From Azospirillum griseum (GTDB lineage Bacteria > Pseudomonadota > Alphaproteobacteria > Azospirillales > Azospirillaceae): a DNA stretch of 64,000 nucleotides. The stretch is from assembly GCF_003966125.1 (NCBI RefSeq), contig NZ_RXMA01000023.1, positions 24,762 to 88,761 of the forward strand. The letters are read 5' to 3'. Position 1 is the stretch's first letter; each line of letters opens with the position of its first letter. The position numbers were made by a program, and so were the translations under genes. Positions 15,735 to 25,642 of the stretch are shown piece by piece. The notes under the pieces are model-generated. The model was not told where the DNA came from, made no database searches, and saw nothing but the letters and a program-made list of their open reading frames with translations.

Positions 15735-16499
15735 TCAGCCGTAGCGCAGCAGGCGCGCGCCGTTGGCCTTCAGCCAGCCGCGCGGGGTGTCGACGTCGGG
15801 GTTCAACTCGGCGGTCAGGCGGGCGCACAAGGCCCAGAATTGCGGCGAGTGGTTCATCTCCTGCAAATGCGCCACCTCGTGGCCGACGACGTAGTCCAGC
15901 ACGGAATCGGGGGCGAGGATCAGCCGCCAGGAAAAGGACAGCCGTCCGGTGGACGAACAGCTTCCCCAGCGGCTTTTGGTGTCGCGCAGGGTGATGGCGG
16001 CGATCCGCGCGCCGATCAGCGCCGCCTTGACCCGCGCCCGCGCGCCGATCTCCCGCTTGGCCTCGCTCACCAGGAAATCGCGGACGCGGCGGGTGGTGTG
16101 GTCGGGCAGGCCACCGACCAGAATGGCCCCGTCCTCGATCCGGGTCGGGCCGCGCAGGTCGGCGACCCAACGGACGGTGTGGTCGACCCCACGGACGGGA
16201 ATCACCGCCCCGTCGATGAAGGGCAGGGGGGGCGGCAGGGCGGCCATGCGCGCGCGCAGCCAGACAAGATGCCGGCCGATGAAGCTGCGGGCGTCGCGTT
16301 CCGACACACCAACCGGAATAACCACCTGGATCAGGTCGCGTCCCGGATCAACCTTCAACGTCATCCGGGTGGCACGCGCGCTTTCCCGCAGTTCCAGCGG
16401 GGCGGGCAGGCCGAAAATCTCCAGCGCGCGCGAGGGCTTCGGCGTGGCCGCGCTCGTGCGCTTGCGGCGGCGGATGGGAGTGGGGCGGCGGGACACCAT
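15735..16499 (-). CDS. SprT-like zinc metallopeptidase (YgjP/DUF45)
   Basis: A protein of 254 residues with the zinc motif H-E-V-A-H-L-Q-E-M-N-H-S-P-Q-F-W, an HExxH site with a third His, in the C-terminal third. The upstream signature is R-D-T-K-S-R-W-G-S-C-S-S-T-G-R-L-S-F-S-W-R-L, typical of the YgjP/DUF45 family. The N-terminus is basic and disordered. No signal peptide is seen, so it is cytoplasmic. The start is uncertain: ATG 16499 gives M-V-S-R-R-P, and an in-frame start at 16562 would add 21 residues. The physiological substrate is unknown. Confidence 0.88.
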   Translation of the reverse strand: MVSRRPTPIRRRKRTSAATPKPSRALEIFGLPAPLELRESARATRMTLKVDPGRDLIQVVIPVGVSERDARSFIGRHLVWLRARMAALPPPLPFIDGAVIPVRGVDHTVRWVADLRGPTRIEDGAILVGGLPDHTTRRVRDFLVSEAKREIGARARVKAALIGARIAAITLRDTKSRWGSCSSTGRLSFSWRLILAPDSVLDYVVGHEVAHLQEMNHSPQFWALCARLTAELNPDVDTPRGWLKANGARLLRYG

Positions 16500-16742
16500 G
16501 GCGACCTTATAGCCTGCCGGGCCGGTCACGCCAACCGGTGGCCGGAAGCGATCGACCGTCAAGCGGGCAAACGGGATTCTTTTGGCTGAGGTGCGGCCCT
16601 CACCCCTGGCGGAAGGTCAGATTTGACAGGGCAAAGGGTGCGATTCGATAAAGATAGCCCGTTGTTTTGTTTGTGTTGTGAACAGACAGGTGGCGCGAGA
16701 CGCGCCCGCCGCGCCAGAGTGCCCCAGCATGAGTGACAGGCC

Positions 16743-17786
16743 ATGACCGCCATTCCAGGACCAACGCGCGAGGATTGTCTGGATGCCCTGCTGGCGGCGA
16801 ACGACGCGCCGCAAGCGTTTTTGGACGGGGCGGGGCGGTGCGTCACCGCCAACCCGGCCTTTTGCCGTCTGTTGGGGCATGATCGCGCGGCGGTGGAGGG
16901 GCAGAGGCTGGGGATTCCCGTCAACGGCCTGTCCATGGATGGCGCGGTGAGCCTGGATGGGGCCATGGCGGGGTTGGGGCTGTGCGTCCAGCCGGTGCAT
17001 CGGGCCGATGGCGCGCTGATGGGATTTGCCGTGACGGGTGAGGGGGAGGAACTGGCGCAGGCCCGGCGGGACCGCGCCGCGTCGGTGCGGCTGTTGACCA
17101 AGGCGGCGCACGACTTGCGTCAACCCTTCCAGGCGATGCACCTGTTCCATCACCTGCTGGCCGGGCGGCAAAGCGATCCGTCGGCGGTGGATTTGGCGGC
17201 CAAGCTGGGCCAGTCGATCCAGGGGGCGGAACAGCTTCTCACCCCCGTGCTGGACATTCTGCGGTTGGACGCCGGGACCTGGGTTCCGCAGCCGCGCGCC
17301 TTTCCCATCGACGATGTGTTGGGCCGCCTGTTGCAGGATTTCGCCCCGGAGGCCGAGGCCAAGGGCCTGCGGTTCAACGTCCGCCCCGCCGAGGTGGAGG
17401 TGGTGAGCGACCCCCTGCTGCTGGAGCGTCTGTTGCGGCCCATCCTGGCCAACGCCGTGCGCTACACCCAGCGGGGTGGCGTGCTGCTGGCGACCCGTCG
17501 GCGGTCCGACCGGCTGCGGATCGAGGTGTGGGACAGCGGCGTCGGCATCGCGCCCGAGGAACAGGCGGCGATTTTCGAGGATTTCCATCGAATCGCGTCG
17601 GCGGAGGCGGACCGCCGCGCCGGTCTGGCGGTGGGCGGCGGCCTGGGCTTGGCGGTTGCCCGCCGGTTGGCCCGTCTGCTCGATCTCGCGCTTACGGTGC
17701 GGTCACGGCCCGGACGCGGGGCGATTTTCGCGGTGGACGTGCCCCGTGCGCCGCAACATGCGCGACTTGGCCACGCGGCGGATTGA
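16743..17786 (+). CDS. Soluble PAS-containing sensor histidine kinase
   Basis: A protein of 347 residues with no membrane segments. An N-terminal PAS-like domain (about 15-100, D-A-P-Q-A-F-L-D-G-A-G-R-C-V-T-A-N-P-A-F-C) precedes the dimerisation helix with the phospho-acceptor His in A-A-H-D-L-R-Q-P-F-Q-A-M (residues about 122-133). The ATPase domain has the N box I-L-A-N-A-V-R-Y-T, G1 V-W-D-S-G-V-G-I and G2 G-G-G-L-G-L-A-V-A-R-R-L. All catalytic motifs look intact. No response regulator is nearby, so it is an orphan kinase with a cytoplasmic signal. It lies upstream of the ugp operon, but about 310 bases separate them. Confidence 0.9.
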   Translation: MTAIPGPTREDCLDALLAANDAPQAFLDGAGRCVTANPAFCRLLGHDRAAVEGQRLGIPVNGLSMDGAVSLDGAMAGLGLCVQPVHRADGALMGFAVTGEGEELAQARRDRAASVRLLTKAAHDLRQPFQAMHLFHHLLAGRQSDPSAVDLAAKLGQSIQGAEQLLTPVLDILRLDAGTWVPQPRAFPIDDVLGRLLQDFAPEAEAKGLRFNVRPAEVEVVSDPLLLERLLRPILANAVRYTQRGGVLLATRRRSDRLRIEVWDSGVGIAPEEQAAIFEDFHRIASAEADRRAGLAVGGGLGLAVARRLARLLDLALTVRSRPGRGAIFAVDVPRAPQHARLGHAAD

Positions 17787-18095
17787 CAGACGGCCGAACA
17801 GGCGCGCACCCTGACGTTAACGGGAGCCAAGCAATGGCCCCGATCAAGCGCGTTTGGGGAGGATCACGTCATGCCGCATTGGCCATCACCGCGACACCGA
17901 CCGTTCATCACGCTGCCCGTCCGGCGACCGACGGCGCAGTGATCCGCTGACCGCAGTGTAGCGGTGGCGGACCGCCCGCGTACACGGCCCCATGCGCCTG
18001 TCATAAAAACTTCACGGACCTGTCTCGGGATCGCAACCGCTTGCGATCATCCACAACGTCCGAGACCCAACAACCCGTTTAGGGAGACGACCCTT
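17787..18095. other. Intergenic region before ugpB
   Basis: About 309 bases without a convincing gene. It holds a Pho-box-like sequence (17998-18017) and, nearer ugpB, AGGGAGA (18080-18087 region) as the ribosome binding site. No terminator with a T-run for the kinase gene was found. Confidence 0.6.
17998..18017 (+). promoter_or_regulatory. Pho box upstream of ugpBAEC
   Basis: CTGTCATAAAAACTTCACGG matches the PhoB consensus CTGTCAT-AWAW-CTGTCAY at 15 of 18 positions, with a perfect first half-site. ugp operons are classical PhoB targets, so the match is supported by context. It lies about 80 bases before the ugpB start. Confidence 0.65.
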
Positions 18096-19433
18096 ATGTT
18101 GACCCGCCGCACGCTTGGCCTTTCGACCGCCGCGTTCGCCCTCACCGTCGGCCTGTCGGGCGCGGCCATGGCGCAGAAGACCGTCATCGAATTCTGGCAC
18201 GGCCTGCCCCAGCCGCTGGGCGGCCAGTTGGAACAGGTGGTCAAGGGCTACAACGACAGCCAGGACAAGGTCCAGGTCAACGCGTCCTTCAAGGGCAGCT
18301 ACCCGGAAACCATGCAGGCCGCCATCGCGGCCTTCCGCGCGGGCAACGCCCCGCACGTCGTGCAGATGTTCGAGGTCGGGACCGCGACCATGATGGCCGC
18401 CGGCCCGGCGATCAAGCCGGTGCACCAGCTGATGGCGGAAACCGGCGCGGCGCTGGATCCCAAGGCCTACATCCCGGCCGTCGCGGGGTACTACGCGACC
18501 AAGGACGGCAAGATGATGGCGCTGCCGTTCAACAGCTCCACCTCCATCATGTTCTACAACAAGGATCTGTTCGCCAAGGCGGGCCTGGATCCGAACAAGG
18601 CCCCGGCCACCTGGCCGGAACTGGTCGCCGCCACCAAGGCGCTGAAGGCGGCGGGCGTGGCCTGCCCCTTCACCACCGCCTGGCCGACCTGGGTGCAGTT
18701 CGAACAGCTCGGCGCCATCCACGACACGCCGTTCGCCACCCAGTCCAACGGCTTTGGCGGCCTGAACGCCGAGCTGAAGATCAACGCCCCGCTGTATGTG
18801 AAGCACATCCAGATGCTGGTCGATCTGCAGAAGGACGGCCAGTTCAAGTATGGCGGCCGCGACAACAAGGCGGACGGCCTGTTCCCGTCGGGCGAATGCG
18901 CCATCATCCAAGGCTCGTCGGGTCTGCGCGGTCGCATCGTCAAGGAAGCGACCTTCGCCTGGGGGGCCGCCCCGCTGCCCCATTGGCCCGACCAGATCAA
19001 GGGTGAGCCGAAGAACGGCATCATCGGCGGTGCCGCCTTTTGGGTGATGACCTCGCCCAAGCGCACGCCCGCCGAATACAAGGCGGTGTCGGAGTTCTTC
19101 ACCTATCTCGCCAAGCCGGAGATTGATTCCAAGTGGCATATGGACACCGGTTACGTCCCGGTGACGTTCAAGGGCGTGGAGATGGCCAAGGCGTCCGGTT
19201 TCTATGACAAGAACCCCGGTGCCGATGTTCCCGCCGCGCAGCTGACCCGCACGCCGACCACGGAAAACACCATGGGCCTGCGTCTGGGCAACCTGCCGGA
19301 AATCCGCAACATCATCCAGGAAGAGCTGGAAAAGGCCTTCCAGGGTCAGGTGACGGTCCAGCAGGCGCTCGACAGCGCGGTGCAGCGCGGCAACGTCGTG
19401 CTGCGCAATTTCGAGCGCGCCAACAAGAACTGA
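18096..19433 (+). CDS. ugpB: sn-Glycerol-3-phosphate-binding protein UgpB
   Basis: Periplasmic substrate-binding protein of 445 residues with a signal peptide (M-L-T-R-R-T-L-G-L-S-T-A then a hydrophobic core, cleavage after A-M-A). It delivers glycerol-3-phosphate to the UgpAEC importer. UgpB hallmarks are I-E-F-W-H-G-L near the mature start, G-N-A-P-H-V-V-Q-M-F-E-V-G-T-A-T-M-M, L-P-F-N-S-S-T-S-I-M-F-Y-N-K-D, I-I-G-G-A-A-F-W-V-M and G-L-R-L-G-N-L-P-E-I-R. Length fits E. coli UgpB (438). ATG 18096 follows AGGGAGA. It is the first gene of ugpBAEC, downstream of a Pho box. Confidence 0.95.
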   Translation: MLTRRTLGLSTAAFALTVGLSGAAMAQKTVIEFWHGLPQPLGGQLEQVVKGYNDSQDKVQVNASFKGSYPETMQAAIAAFRAGNAPHVVQMFEVGTATMMAAGPAIKPVHQLMAETGAALDPKAYIPAVAGYYATKDGKMMALPFNSSTSIMFYNKDLFAKAGLDPNKAPATWPELVAATKALKAAGVACPFTTAWPTWVQFEQLGAIHDTPFATQSNGFGGLNAELKINAPLYVKHIQMLVDLQKDGQFKYGGRDNKADGLFPSGECAIIQGSSGLRGRIVKEATFAWGAAPLPHWPDQIKGEPKNGIIGGAAFWVMTSPKRTPAEYKAVSEFFTYLAKPEIDSKWHMDTGYVPVTFKGVEMAKASGFYDKNPGADVPAAQLTRTPTTENTMGLRLGNLPEIRNIIQEELEKAFQGQVTVQQALDSAVQRGNVVLRNFERANKN

Positions 19434-19484
19434 TGCGGTGAGCCTGCCGCCCGCCCTGGTGTTCGCCGGGGCGGGTTGCGGGTT

Positions 19485-19613
19485 TTTTGTCCACAGATGA
19501 ACGCAGATGAAACAAGAGTGGTTGGTTTGTCAGTCCAAGATGGATTTGCTTTTTATTTCACTCTGTTTATAAAAAAATCTGTGTGTGTCTGTGTTCATCT
19601 GTGGATACAAAAA
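19485..19613. repeat. AT-rich palindromic intergenic element
   Basis: Inverted arms: CCACAGATGAAC-G-CAGA on the left (19491-19506) and, as reverse complement, CCACAGATGAAC-A-CAGA on the right (about 19588-19604), each flanked outside by T5-6/GT runs. The 130-base element is conspicuously AT-rich compared with its surroundings. It sits between ugpB and ugpA inside the operon and could form a large stem-loop in the mRNA. Similar CCACAGATGAACGCAGATG-type repeats are, from memory, dispersed in many bacterial genomes. Confidence 0.7.
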
Positions 19614-19635
19614 TCTTTGAAACGAGGCCGGAACG

Positions 19636-20520
19636 TTGCAGCGTCGTGTGATCTTTGACAACAAGCTGTTGCCCTATCTGCTGCTCGCGCCGCAGGTGGC
19701 GGTGACGTTGATTTTCTTCATCTGGCCCGCCTCGCAAGCGGTCTGGCAGTCCGTCCACATCCAGGACGCTTTCGGGCTGCGCAGCGAGTTTGTGTGGTTC
19801 GAGAACTTCACCGCGATCCTGTCCGATCCGAACTATGTCGGCACGCTGCGCATCACGGCGGTGTTCAGCCTGTCGGTGGCGGTGCTGTCGATGGCGGTGG
19901 CGCTGCTGCTGGCCGCGCTGGCCGACGCCAAGATCAAGGGGGCGGCGGTTTACAAGACGCTGTTGATCTGGCCCTACGCCCTGGCCCCCGCCGTGGCGGC
20001 GGTGCTGTGGATGTTCATCTTCAACCCGGAAATCGGGTCGCTCGGGCGGTTGCTCAACGCCATGGGCTACAATTGGGATTACCGGCTGAACGGCGACCAG
20101 GCCCTGACCATGGTCATCCTGGCGGCGAGCTGGAAGCAGGTGTCCTACAACTTCATCTTTTTCCTGGCCGGGTTGCAGGCGATCCCGCGTTCGGTGCTGG
20201 AGGCCGCGAACATCGACGGGGCCGGGCCGGTGCGCCGGTTCTGGACGATCACCTTCCCGTTGCTGTCGCCGACCACCTTTTTCCTGCTGGTGGTCGATAT
20301 GGTCTATGCCTTTTGCGAGACCTTCGGGACCATCCACGCGCTGACCCATGGCGGCCCGGGCAAGGCGACCGAAACCCTGATCTTCCGCGTGTATCAGGAC
20401 GGCGTGGTCAACAACGACCTCGGCGCGTCGTCGGCCCAATCGGTGCTGCTGATGGTTATCCTGATCGTGCTGACGACGATCCAGTTCCGCTTTGTCGAGC
20501 GCAAGGTCCATTATTCATGA
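19636..20520 (+). CDS. ugpA: Glycerol-3-phosphate ABC permease UgpA
   Basis: Inner-membrane permease of 294 residues with six predicted segments. It opens L-L-P-Y-L-L-L-A-P-Q-V-A-V-T-L-I-F-F-I-W-P-A, matching UgpA. The EAA loop that docks the ATPase is E-A-A-N-I-D-G-A-G-P-V-R-R-F-W-T-I-T-F-P-L. The start is TTG at 19636, supported by GAGG eight bases upstream and by alignment with UgpA N-termini; no suitable ATG exists. Its stop overlaps the ugpE start (ATGA). The palindromic element just upstream separates it from ugpB and may set a lower expression level for the membrane part. Confidence 0.93.
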   Translation: MQRRVIFDNKLLPYLLLAPQVAVTLIFFIWPASQAVWQSVHIQDAFGLRSEFVWFENFTAILSDPNYVGTLRITAVFSLSVAVLSMAVALLLAALADAKIKGAAVYKTLLIWPYALAPAVAAVLWMFIFNPEIGSLGRLLNAMGYNWDYRLNGDQALTMVILAASWKQVSYNFIFFLAGLQAIPRSVLEAANIDGAGPVRRFWTITFPLLSPTTFFLLVVDMVYAFCETFGTIHALTHGGPGKATETLIFRVYQDGVVNNDLGASSAQSVLLMVILIVLTTIQFRFVERKVHYS

Positions 20521-21395
20521 GCAACGAGCACACAGCCGGGCCGCACAGCGTCGGACGACGTCTGATCGATCTGGTCCCCCACATCGTGCTGATCGTGGGC
20601 GTTCTGATCTTCGCCTTTCCGATTTACGTGACCCTGATCGGCTCCACTTGGGACGCCGCCACCATCGGGCGCGGCAGTCTGCCGATGACGCCGGGGGGCG
20701 AGGCCTGGACCAACTACAGCCAGGCGTGGAGCGAATCCCACGGCGAGCGCGCCAGCTACACCCCGGTGCGGCTGATGCTGATGAACAGCCTCATCATGGC
20801 GCTGTCGATCGCGGTGGGCAAAATCGCCATCTCCATCCTGTCGGCCTACGCGGTGGCCTTTTTCCGTTTCCCGCTGCGCATGGTCTTTTTCTGGATGATC
20901 TTCATCACCCTGATGCTGCCTGTGGAGGTGCGCATCATCCCGACCTACAAGGTCGTCGCCGATCTGGGCATGATCGACAGCTACGCCGGTTTGGCGATTC
21001 CGCTCATCGCGTCGGCCACCGCGACGCTGCTGTTCCGCCAATTCTTCCTGACCATCCCGGATGAACTGGTGGAGGCGGCGAAGATCGACGGGGCCGGGCC
21101 GCTGCGATTCTTCTTCGACATCCTGCTGCCACTGTCGAAAACCAACATCGCGGCGCTGTTCGTCATCCTCTTCATCTATGGCTGGAATCAGTATCTGTGG
21201 CCGTTGCTGGTCACGAACAGCGCCGACATGGAAACCATCGTCATAGGCATCACCAAGATGATCGGCACCGGCGAGGCGGCGAACGACTGGAACCTCATCA
21301 TGGCGACCACCGTCATGGCGATGCTGCCGCCGGTCGCCGTCGTGGTGTTCATGCAGCGGTGGTTCATCAAGGGTCTTGTGGACAGCGAGAAGTAA
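20517..21395 (+). CDS. ugpE: Glycerol-3-phosphate ABC permease UgpE
   Basis: Second inner-membrane permease of the importer, 292 residues with six predicted segments. The EAA loop is E-A-A-K-I-D-G-A-G-P-L-R-F-F-F-D-I-L-L-P-L. UgpE-like residues include M-L-P-V-E-V-R-I-I-P-T-Y-K-V-V and W-N-Q-Y-L-W-P-L-L-V-T, and the C-terminal F-M-Q-R-W-F-I-K-G-L. The ATG overlaps the ugpA stop by four bases. ugpC begins five bases after its stop. Together with UgpA it forms the transmembrane channel. Confidence 0.95.
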   Translation: MSNEHTAGPHSVGRRLIDLVPHIVLIVGVLIFAFPIYVTLIGSTWDAATIGRGSLPMTPGGEAWTNYSQAWSESHGERASYTPVRLMLMNSLIMALSIAVGKIAISILSAYAVAFFRFPLRMVFFWMIFITLMLPVEVRIIPTYKVVADLGMIDSYAGLAIPLIASATATLLFRQFFLTIPDELVEAAKIDGAGPLRFFFDILLPLSKTNIAALFVILFIYGWNQYLWPLLVTNSADMETIVIGITKMIGTGEAANDWNLIMATTVMAMLPPVAVVVFMQRWFIKGLVDSEK

Positions 21396-21400
21396 CAGAC

Positions 21401-22477
<1,077 letters not shown>

Positions 22478-22572
22478 TTGAGCGTGGCGGCGGGGCTGGA
22501 ACGCGCCCCGCCGTCCTCCTATGTCTGGCGGGGGCCGGTGATCGGCCCTGTTCCATCCAACGCGGATTTCCG

Positions 22573-23190
22573 ATGATGAAGCTGTATTTCAAGCCCGGTG
22601 CCTGTTCGCTGTCGCCGCACATCGTGTTGCGCGAGGCCGGTTTGTCCTTTGACTTGGTCAAGGTCGATCTGGCCACGAAGACACTGGCGGACGGCAGCGA
22701 TTTCCGCGCGGTCAACCCCAAGGGGCAGGTGCCGACGCTGGCGTTGGACGACGGCACGATCCTGACCGAAGGGGCGGTGATCGTCCAATACATCGCCGAT
22801 CTGGTCCCGGGCAGCGGCCTGTTGCCCGCCGTCGGCAGCCTGGAGCGTTACCGGGTTCAGGAGTGGCTGAACCACATCGGCAGCGAACTGCACAAGGGCA
22901 TGGTCCCGCTGTTCCCGATGCTGCGCGAGGTCACGACCGATGACTATCGGGCGTTCGTGTGGAAAACGCTGTCGGGCAAGCTGGCGGTCGTCGATCAACA
23001 GCTTGCCGACCGCGCGCATCTGACCGGCGACGCCTTCACCGTGGCCGACGCCTATCTGTTCGTGGTGTTGAGCTGGATTCCGCGCATCGGGCTGGATCTG
23101 TCGCCCTGGCCCAACCTTCAGGCCTTCGCCGCCCGCGTCGCCGCCCGTCCGGCGGTGCAAGCGGCGCAGGCGGTGGAAGCGCAGGGCTGA
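22573..23190 (+). CDS. Glutathione S-transferase (beta-like)
   Basis: Cytosolic GST of 205 residues. The thioredoxin-like N-terminal domain carries the beta-class Cys in M-M-K-L-Y-F-K-P-G-A-C-S-L-S-P-H-I (Cys 11), followed by the cis-Pro G-Q-V-P-T-L and the glutathione gamma-Glu contact T-E-G-A-V-I-V-Q-Y-I. The all-helical C-terminal domain has G-D-A-F-T-V-A-D-A-Y-L-F-V-V-L, the N-capping box. This matches E. coli GstA. Two adjacent ATGs (22573, 22576) are possible starts. It is separated from ugpC by 95 bases and ends at a bidirectional terminator. Confidence 0.92.
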   Translation: MMKLYFKPGACSLSPHIVLREAGLSFDLVKVDLATKTLADGSDFRAVNPKGQVPTLALDDGTILTEGAVIVQYIADLVPGSGLLPAVGSLERYRVQEWLNHIGSELHKGMVPLFPMLREVTTDDYRAFVWKTLSGKLAVVDQQLADRAHLTGDAFTVADAYLFVVLSWIPRIGLDLSPWPNLQAFAARVAARPAVQAAQAVEAQG

Positions 23191-23218
23191 CGCGGTTCCA
23201 TCCCGTCCATCGGGCATG

Positions 23219-23253
23219 AAAAAGCCCCGTCTCGCAAGGAGGCGGGGCTTTTC
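23219..23253. terminator. Bidirectional terminator, gst and rhlE
   Basis: AAAAGCCCCG (about 23219-23229) pairs with CGGGGCTTTT (23244-23253), giving T-runs on both strands. It serves the two convergent genes. Confidence 0.85.
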
Positions 23254-23275
23254 CGTTAAGCGCTGATCCTGCTGC

Positions 23276-24817
23276 TCAGGCGGCGGTCGGCTTCTTTTTC
23301 AGCGGCGTGTCGGCGCTGGTCGGGCGCGGGGCGGCGGCGCTGTGGGCCGGGGGGCGGCGGTCGTGGCGGTTCTGCGCCGCGCCGGGCTTGGGCGTCTTGC
23401 TGGCCTGCGGGTGGGCGGCGGGCTTGCCGCCCTGCGGCGACCGGGCCGGCTTGGCGGCGGCCACCGGCTTGGCGGCGGGGGTGGCGGCCTTGGGCTGGGC
23501 CGCTTTGGCCTGGGCGGGCCGGGCCTGCGCCGGAGCCGCCGGGCGGCTGGATTGGGCGTTGCGGGCGGGCTGTTGCTGACCGCGACCGCCGCCCTGATTT
23601 TGGTTGTTCTGGTTGCGGTGGCTGCCCGGCGCCTTGGGGCGGGGCGGCGGCTTGGAGGAGGCGTGGATCTGCGCCACATCCACCGCGTGGAACGGATGGC
23701 TGTCGTCGATGGGGATCGGCTGGCGGATCGTCTTTTCGATGTCCTTCAGATAGCCGACCTCTTCATGGTCGCAGAAGGACACGGCACTGCCCTCCGTCCC
23801 GGCGCGGGCGGTGCGGCCGATGCGGTGGACGTAGCTTTCCGGCTCGTTCGGCAGATCGAAGTTGATGACGTGGCTGATGCCGTCCACGTCGATGCCGCGC
23901 GCGGCGATGTCGGTGGCGACCAGCGCCCGCAGTTCCCCGGCGCGGAAGGATTCCAGCGCGCGGACGCGGGCCGATTGCGATTTGTCGCCGTGGATGGCGT
24001 CGGCGGCGACGCCCGCCTTTTTCAGATGCTCGGCCACCCGGTCGGCCCCGTGCTTGGTGCGGGCGAACACGATGGTGCGGGCAACCTTGCTGTCGAGCAG
24101 CAGATCGGCGAGCAGGCGGCGCTTGTCGGAGCGGTCGACGAACAGAACGCGTTGGTTGATGCGCTCCACCGTCGTCGATTGCGGGGTGACTTCGATCCGT
24201 TCCGGGGTGTTCAGGATGCTGTTGGCCAACTCCGTCACCGCTTCCGGCATGGTCGCCGAGAACAGCAGGGTTTGGCGCTGCTTGGTCATCACCGCGACGA
24301 TCTTGCGGACGTCGCGGATGAAGCCCATGTCGAGCATCCGGTCGGCCTCGTCCAGCACGAAGAACTCGATGGCGTCGAGCTTGCAATGGTTCTGCGCCAT
24401 CAGGTCGAGCAGGCGGCCCGGCGTGGCGATCAGCACCTCAACCCCACGGGTCAGCGCGGCGATCTGCGGGCTTTGGCCGACGCCGCCATGGATGACGGTG
24501 CGGCGGATCGGCAGATGGCGGCCATAGGTGGTGAAGCTGTCGCCGATTTGCAGCGCCAGTTCGCGCGTGGGCGTCAGGATCAGCGCGCGCGGGGCCTTGG
24601 CGGCGACGCGCTTCTTGTTTTCAAACAGATGCTGAAGGATCGGCAGGGTGAAGGCGGCGGTCTTGCCGGTTCCGGTCTGGGCGAGGCCGAGCATGTCGCG
24701 CCCCTGCAACAGCAGCGGAATGGCACCGGCCTGGATCGGCGTGGCCGTGGAGTAGCCCTCTTCGGCGACGGCGCGCAGAAGAGGCTCGATCAGGCCGAGG
24801 CCGGAGAATTCTGTCAT
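23276..24817 (-). CDS. rhlE: DEAD-box RNA helicase, RhlE type
   Basis: ATP-dependent RNA helicase of 513 residues. All core motifs are visible: Q motif G-Y-S-T-A-T-P-I-Q, Walker A A-Q-T-G-T-G-K-T, P-T-R-E-L-A, T-P-G-R, D-E-A-D in V-L-D-E-A-D-R-M-L-D-M-G-F, S-A-T, then A-T-D-I-A-A-R-G-I-D-V and H-R-I-G-R-T-A-R-A-G. After about residue 385 a long Pro/Ala/Lys/Gln-rich basic tail follows, typical of RhlE, likely binding RNA. ATG 24817 is chosen because the upstream open frame (to 24979) is Arg/Pro-rich and has no family match. It probably acts in ribosome assembly or RNA decay. Confidence 0.93.
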   Translation of the reverse strand: MTEFSGLGLIEPLLRAVAEEGYSTATPIQAGAIPLLLQGRDMLGLAQTGTGKTAAFTLPILQHLFENKKRVAAKAPRALILTPTRELALQIGDSFTTYGRHLPIRRTVIHGGVGQSPQIAALTRGVEVLIATPGRLLDLMAQNHCKLDAIEFFVLDEADRMLDMGFIRDVRKIVAVMTKQRQTLLFSATMPEAVTELANSILNTPERIEVTPQSTTVERINQRVLFVDRSDKRRLLADLLLDSKVARTIVFARTKHGADRVAEHLKKAGVAADAIHGDKSQSARVRALESFRAGELRALVATDIAARGIDVDGISHVINFDLPNEPESYVHRIGRTARAGTEGSAVSFCDHEEVGYLKDIEKTIRQPIPIDDSHPFHAVDVAQIHASSKPPPRPKAPGSHRNQNNQNQGGGRGQQQPARNAQSSRPAAPAQARPAQAKAAQPKAATPAAKPVAAAKPARSPQGGKPAAHPQASKTPKPGAAQNRHDRRPPAHSAAAPRPTSADTPLKKKPTAA

Positions 24818-25090
24818 GGAGGAAATGGTCCTGGTCCACCGGTAGGGGGGGCCGCGCCGCAAGGGCGGGGCCGGGCTTGCGCGCTCCGCAGCGGGATGGC
24901 GCGGAGCCGTCGGTGCGGCGCGCGCGCCCCAGGCCCGGGCCATGGGATCGCGGCGGTGATGCCGTCCAACCCCGCACACATAAGACCGATGTCCTGATTT
25001 GGCAAGAAAACTCGGCGCGCGGCTGGCCTGCGTCGGGGGGAGGGGAGCGGACCGGGGGGAGGGGGGCGCCCTTCCCCCGCCCGCACCGCC

Positions 25091-25642
25091 TCACTTCCGG
25101 GTGATGACGCCGCAGCCGACGCGGTCGCCGGAGTTGCCCGCCGGTTGGCTGAGGTAATCATCGGCCTGGGCGTGGATCACCAGCGCGGTGCCACCCGTCT
25201 TGAACAACCCGTCGGCGCTGTCGCCCAGGGTGACGCGCTGGGTGATCGCCTCGAACCCCGCCTTGCCCGCGTCGTTCGCCCAGATGTTGGGAAGCTCGCC
25301 GTAGTGGCTGTGGTCCGACCCCAGCCCGTGCATGGTCCCCGCCGCCGCGAAATGGCCGCCCGCCGCCTTGAAATCGGGGCTGCACGCGCCGTTTTCGTGG
25401 ATGTGGATGCCGTGCCAGCCGGGCGTCAGGCCGCTCAACTCGCCGTGCAGGACGACGCCTTGCGGGTATTTGGTGAAGGTGACGCTGCCGAGCGGCTTGC
25501 CCTGTGCGTCGGCCACCAGCGCCACGGCGGACGGGGCGGGGGCCTGCGGGGCGGCCTGCTGGGCGCTGGCGCTGGCGGCGGTCAGGGCGACAAGGGCGAC
25601 GAGGGAGCAGACGGTGGGAGTGGCAAAGCGGGTGCGGATCAT
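25091..25642 (-). CDS. sodC: Periplasmic Cu,Zn superoxide dismutase
   Basis: A secreted protein of 183 residues with a signal peptide (M-I-R-T-R-F-A-T then a hydrophobic stretch ending A-S-A-Q). It converts superoxide to peroxide in the periplasm. Copper and zinc ligands are seen in H-G-I-H-I-H-E-N-G-A-C, A-A-G-G-H-F, H-G-L-G-S-D-H-S-H-Y-G-E-L-P-N-I and T-A-L-V-I-H-A-Q-A-D-D-Y, and the C-terminal Cys in D-R-V-G-C-G-V-I. The disulfide pair is complete. It is divergent from fur across 186 bases that hold an inverted repeat. Confidence 0.93.
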   Translation of the reverse strand: MIRTRFATPTVCSLVALVALTAASASAQQAAPQAPAPSAVALVADAQGKPLGSVTFTKYPQGVVLHGELSGLTPGWHGIHIHENGACSPDFKAAGGHFAAAGTMHGLGSDHSHYGELPNIWANDAGKAGFEAITQRVTLGDSADGLFKTGGTALVIHAQADDYLSQPAGNSGDRVGCGVITRK

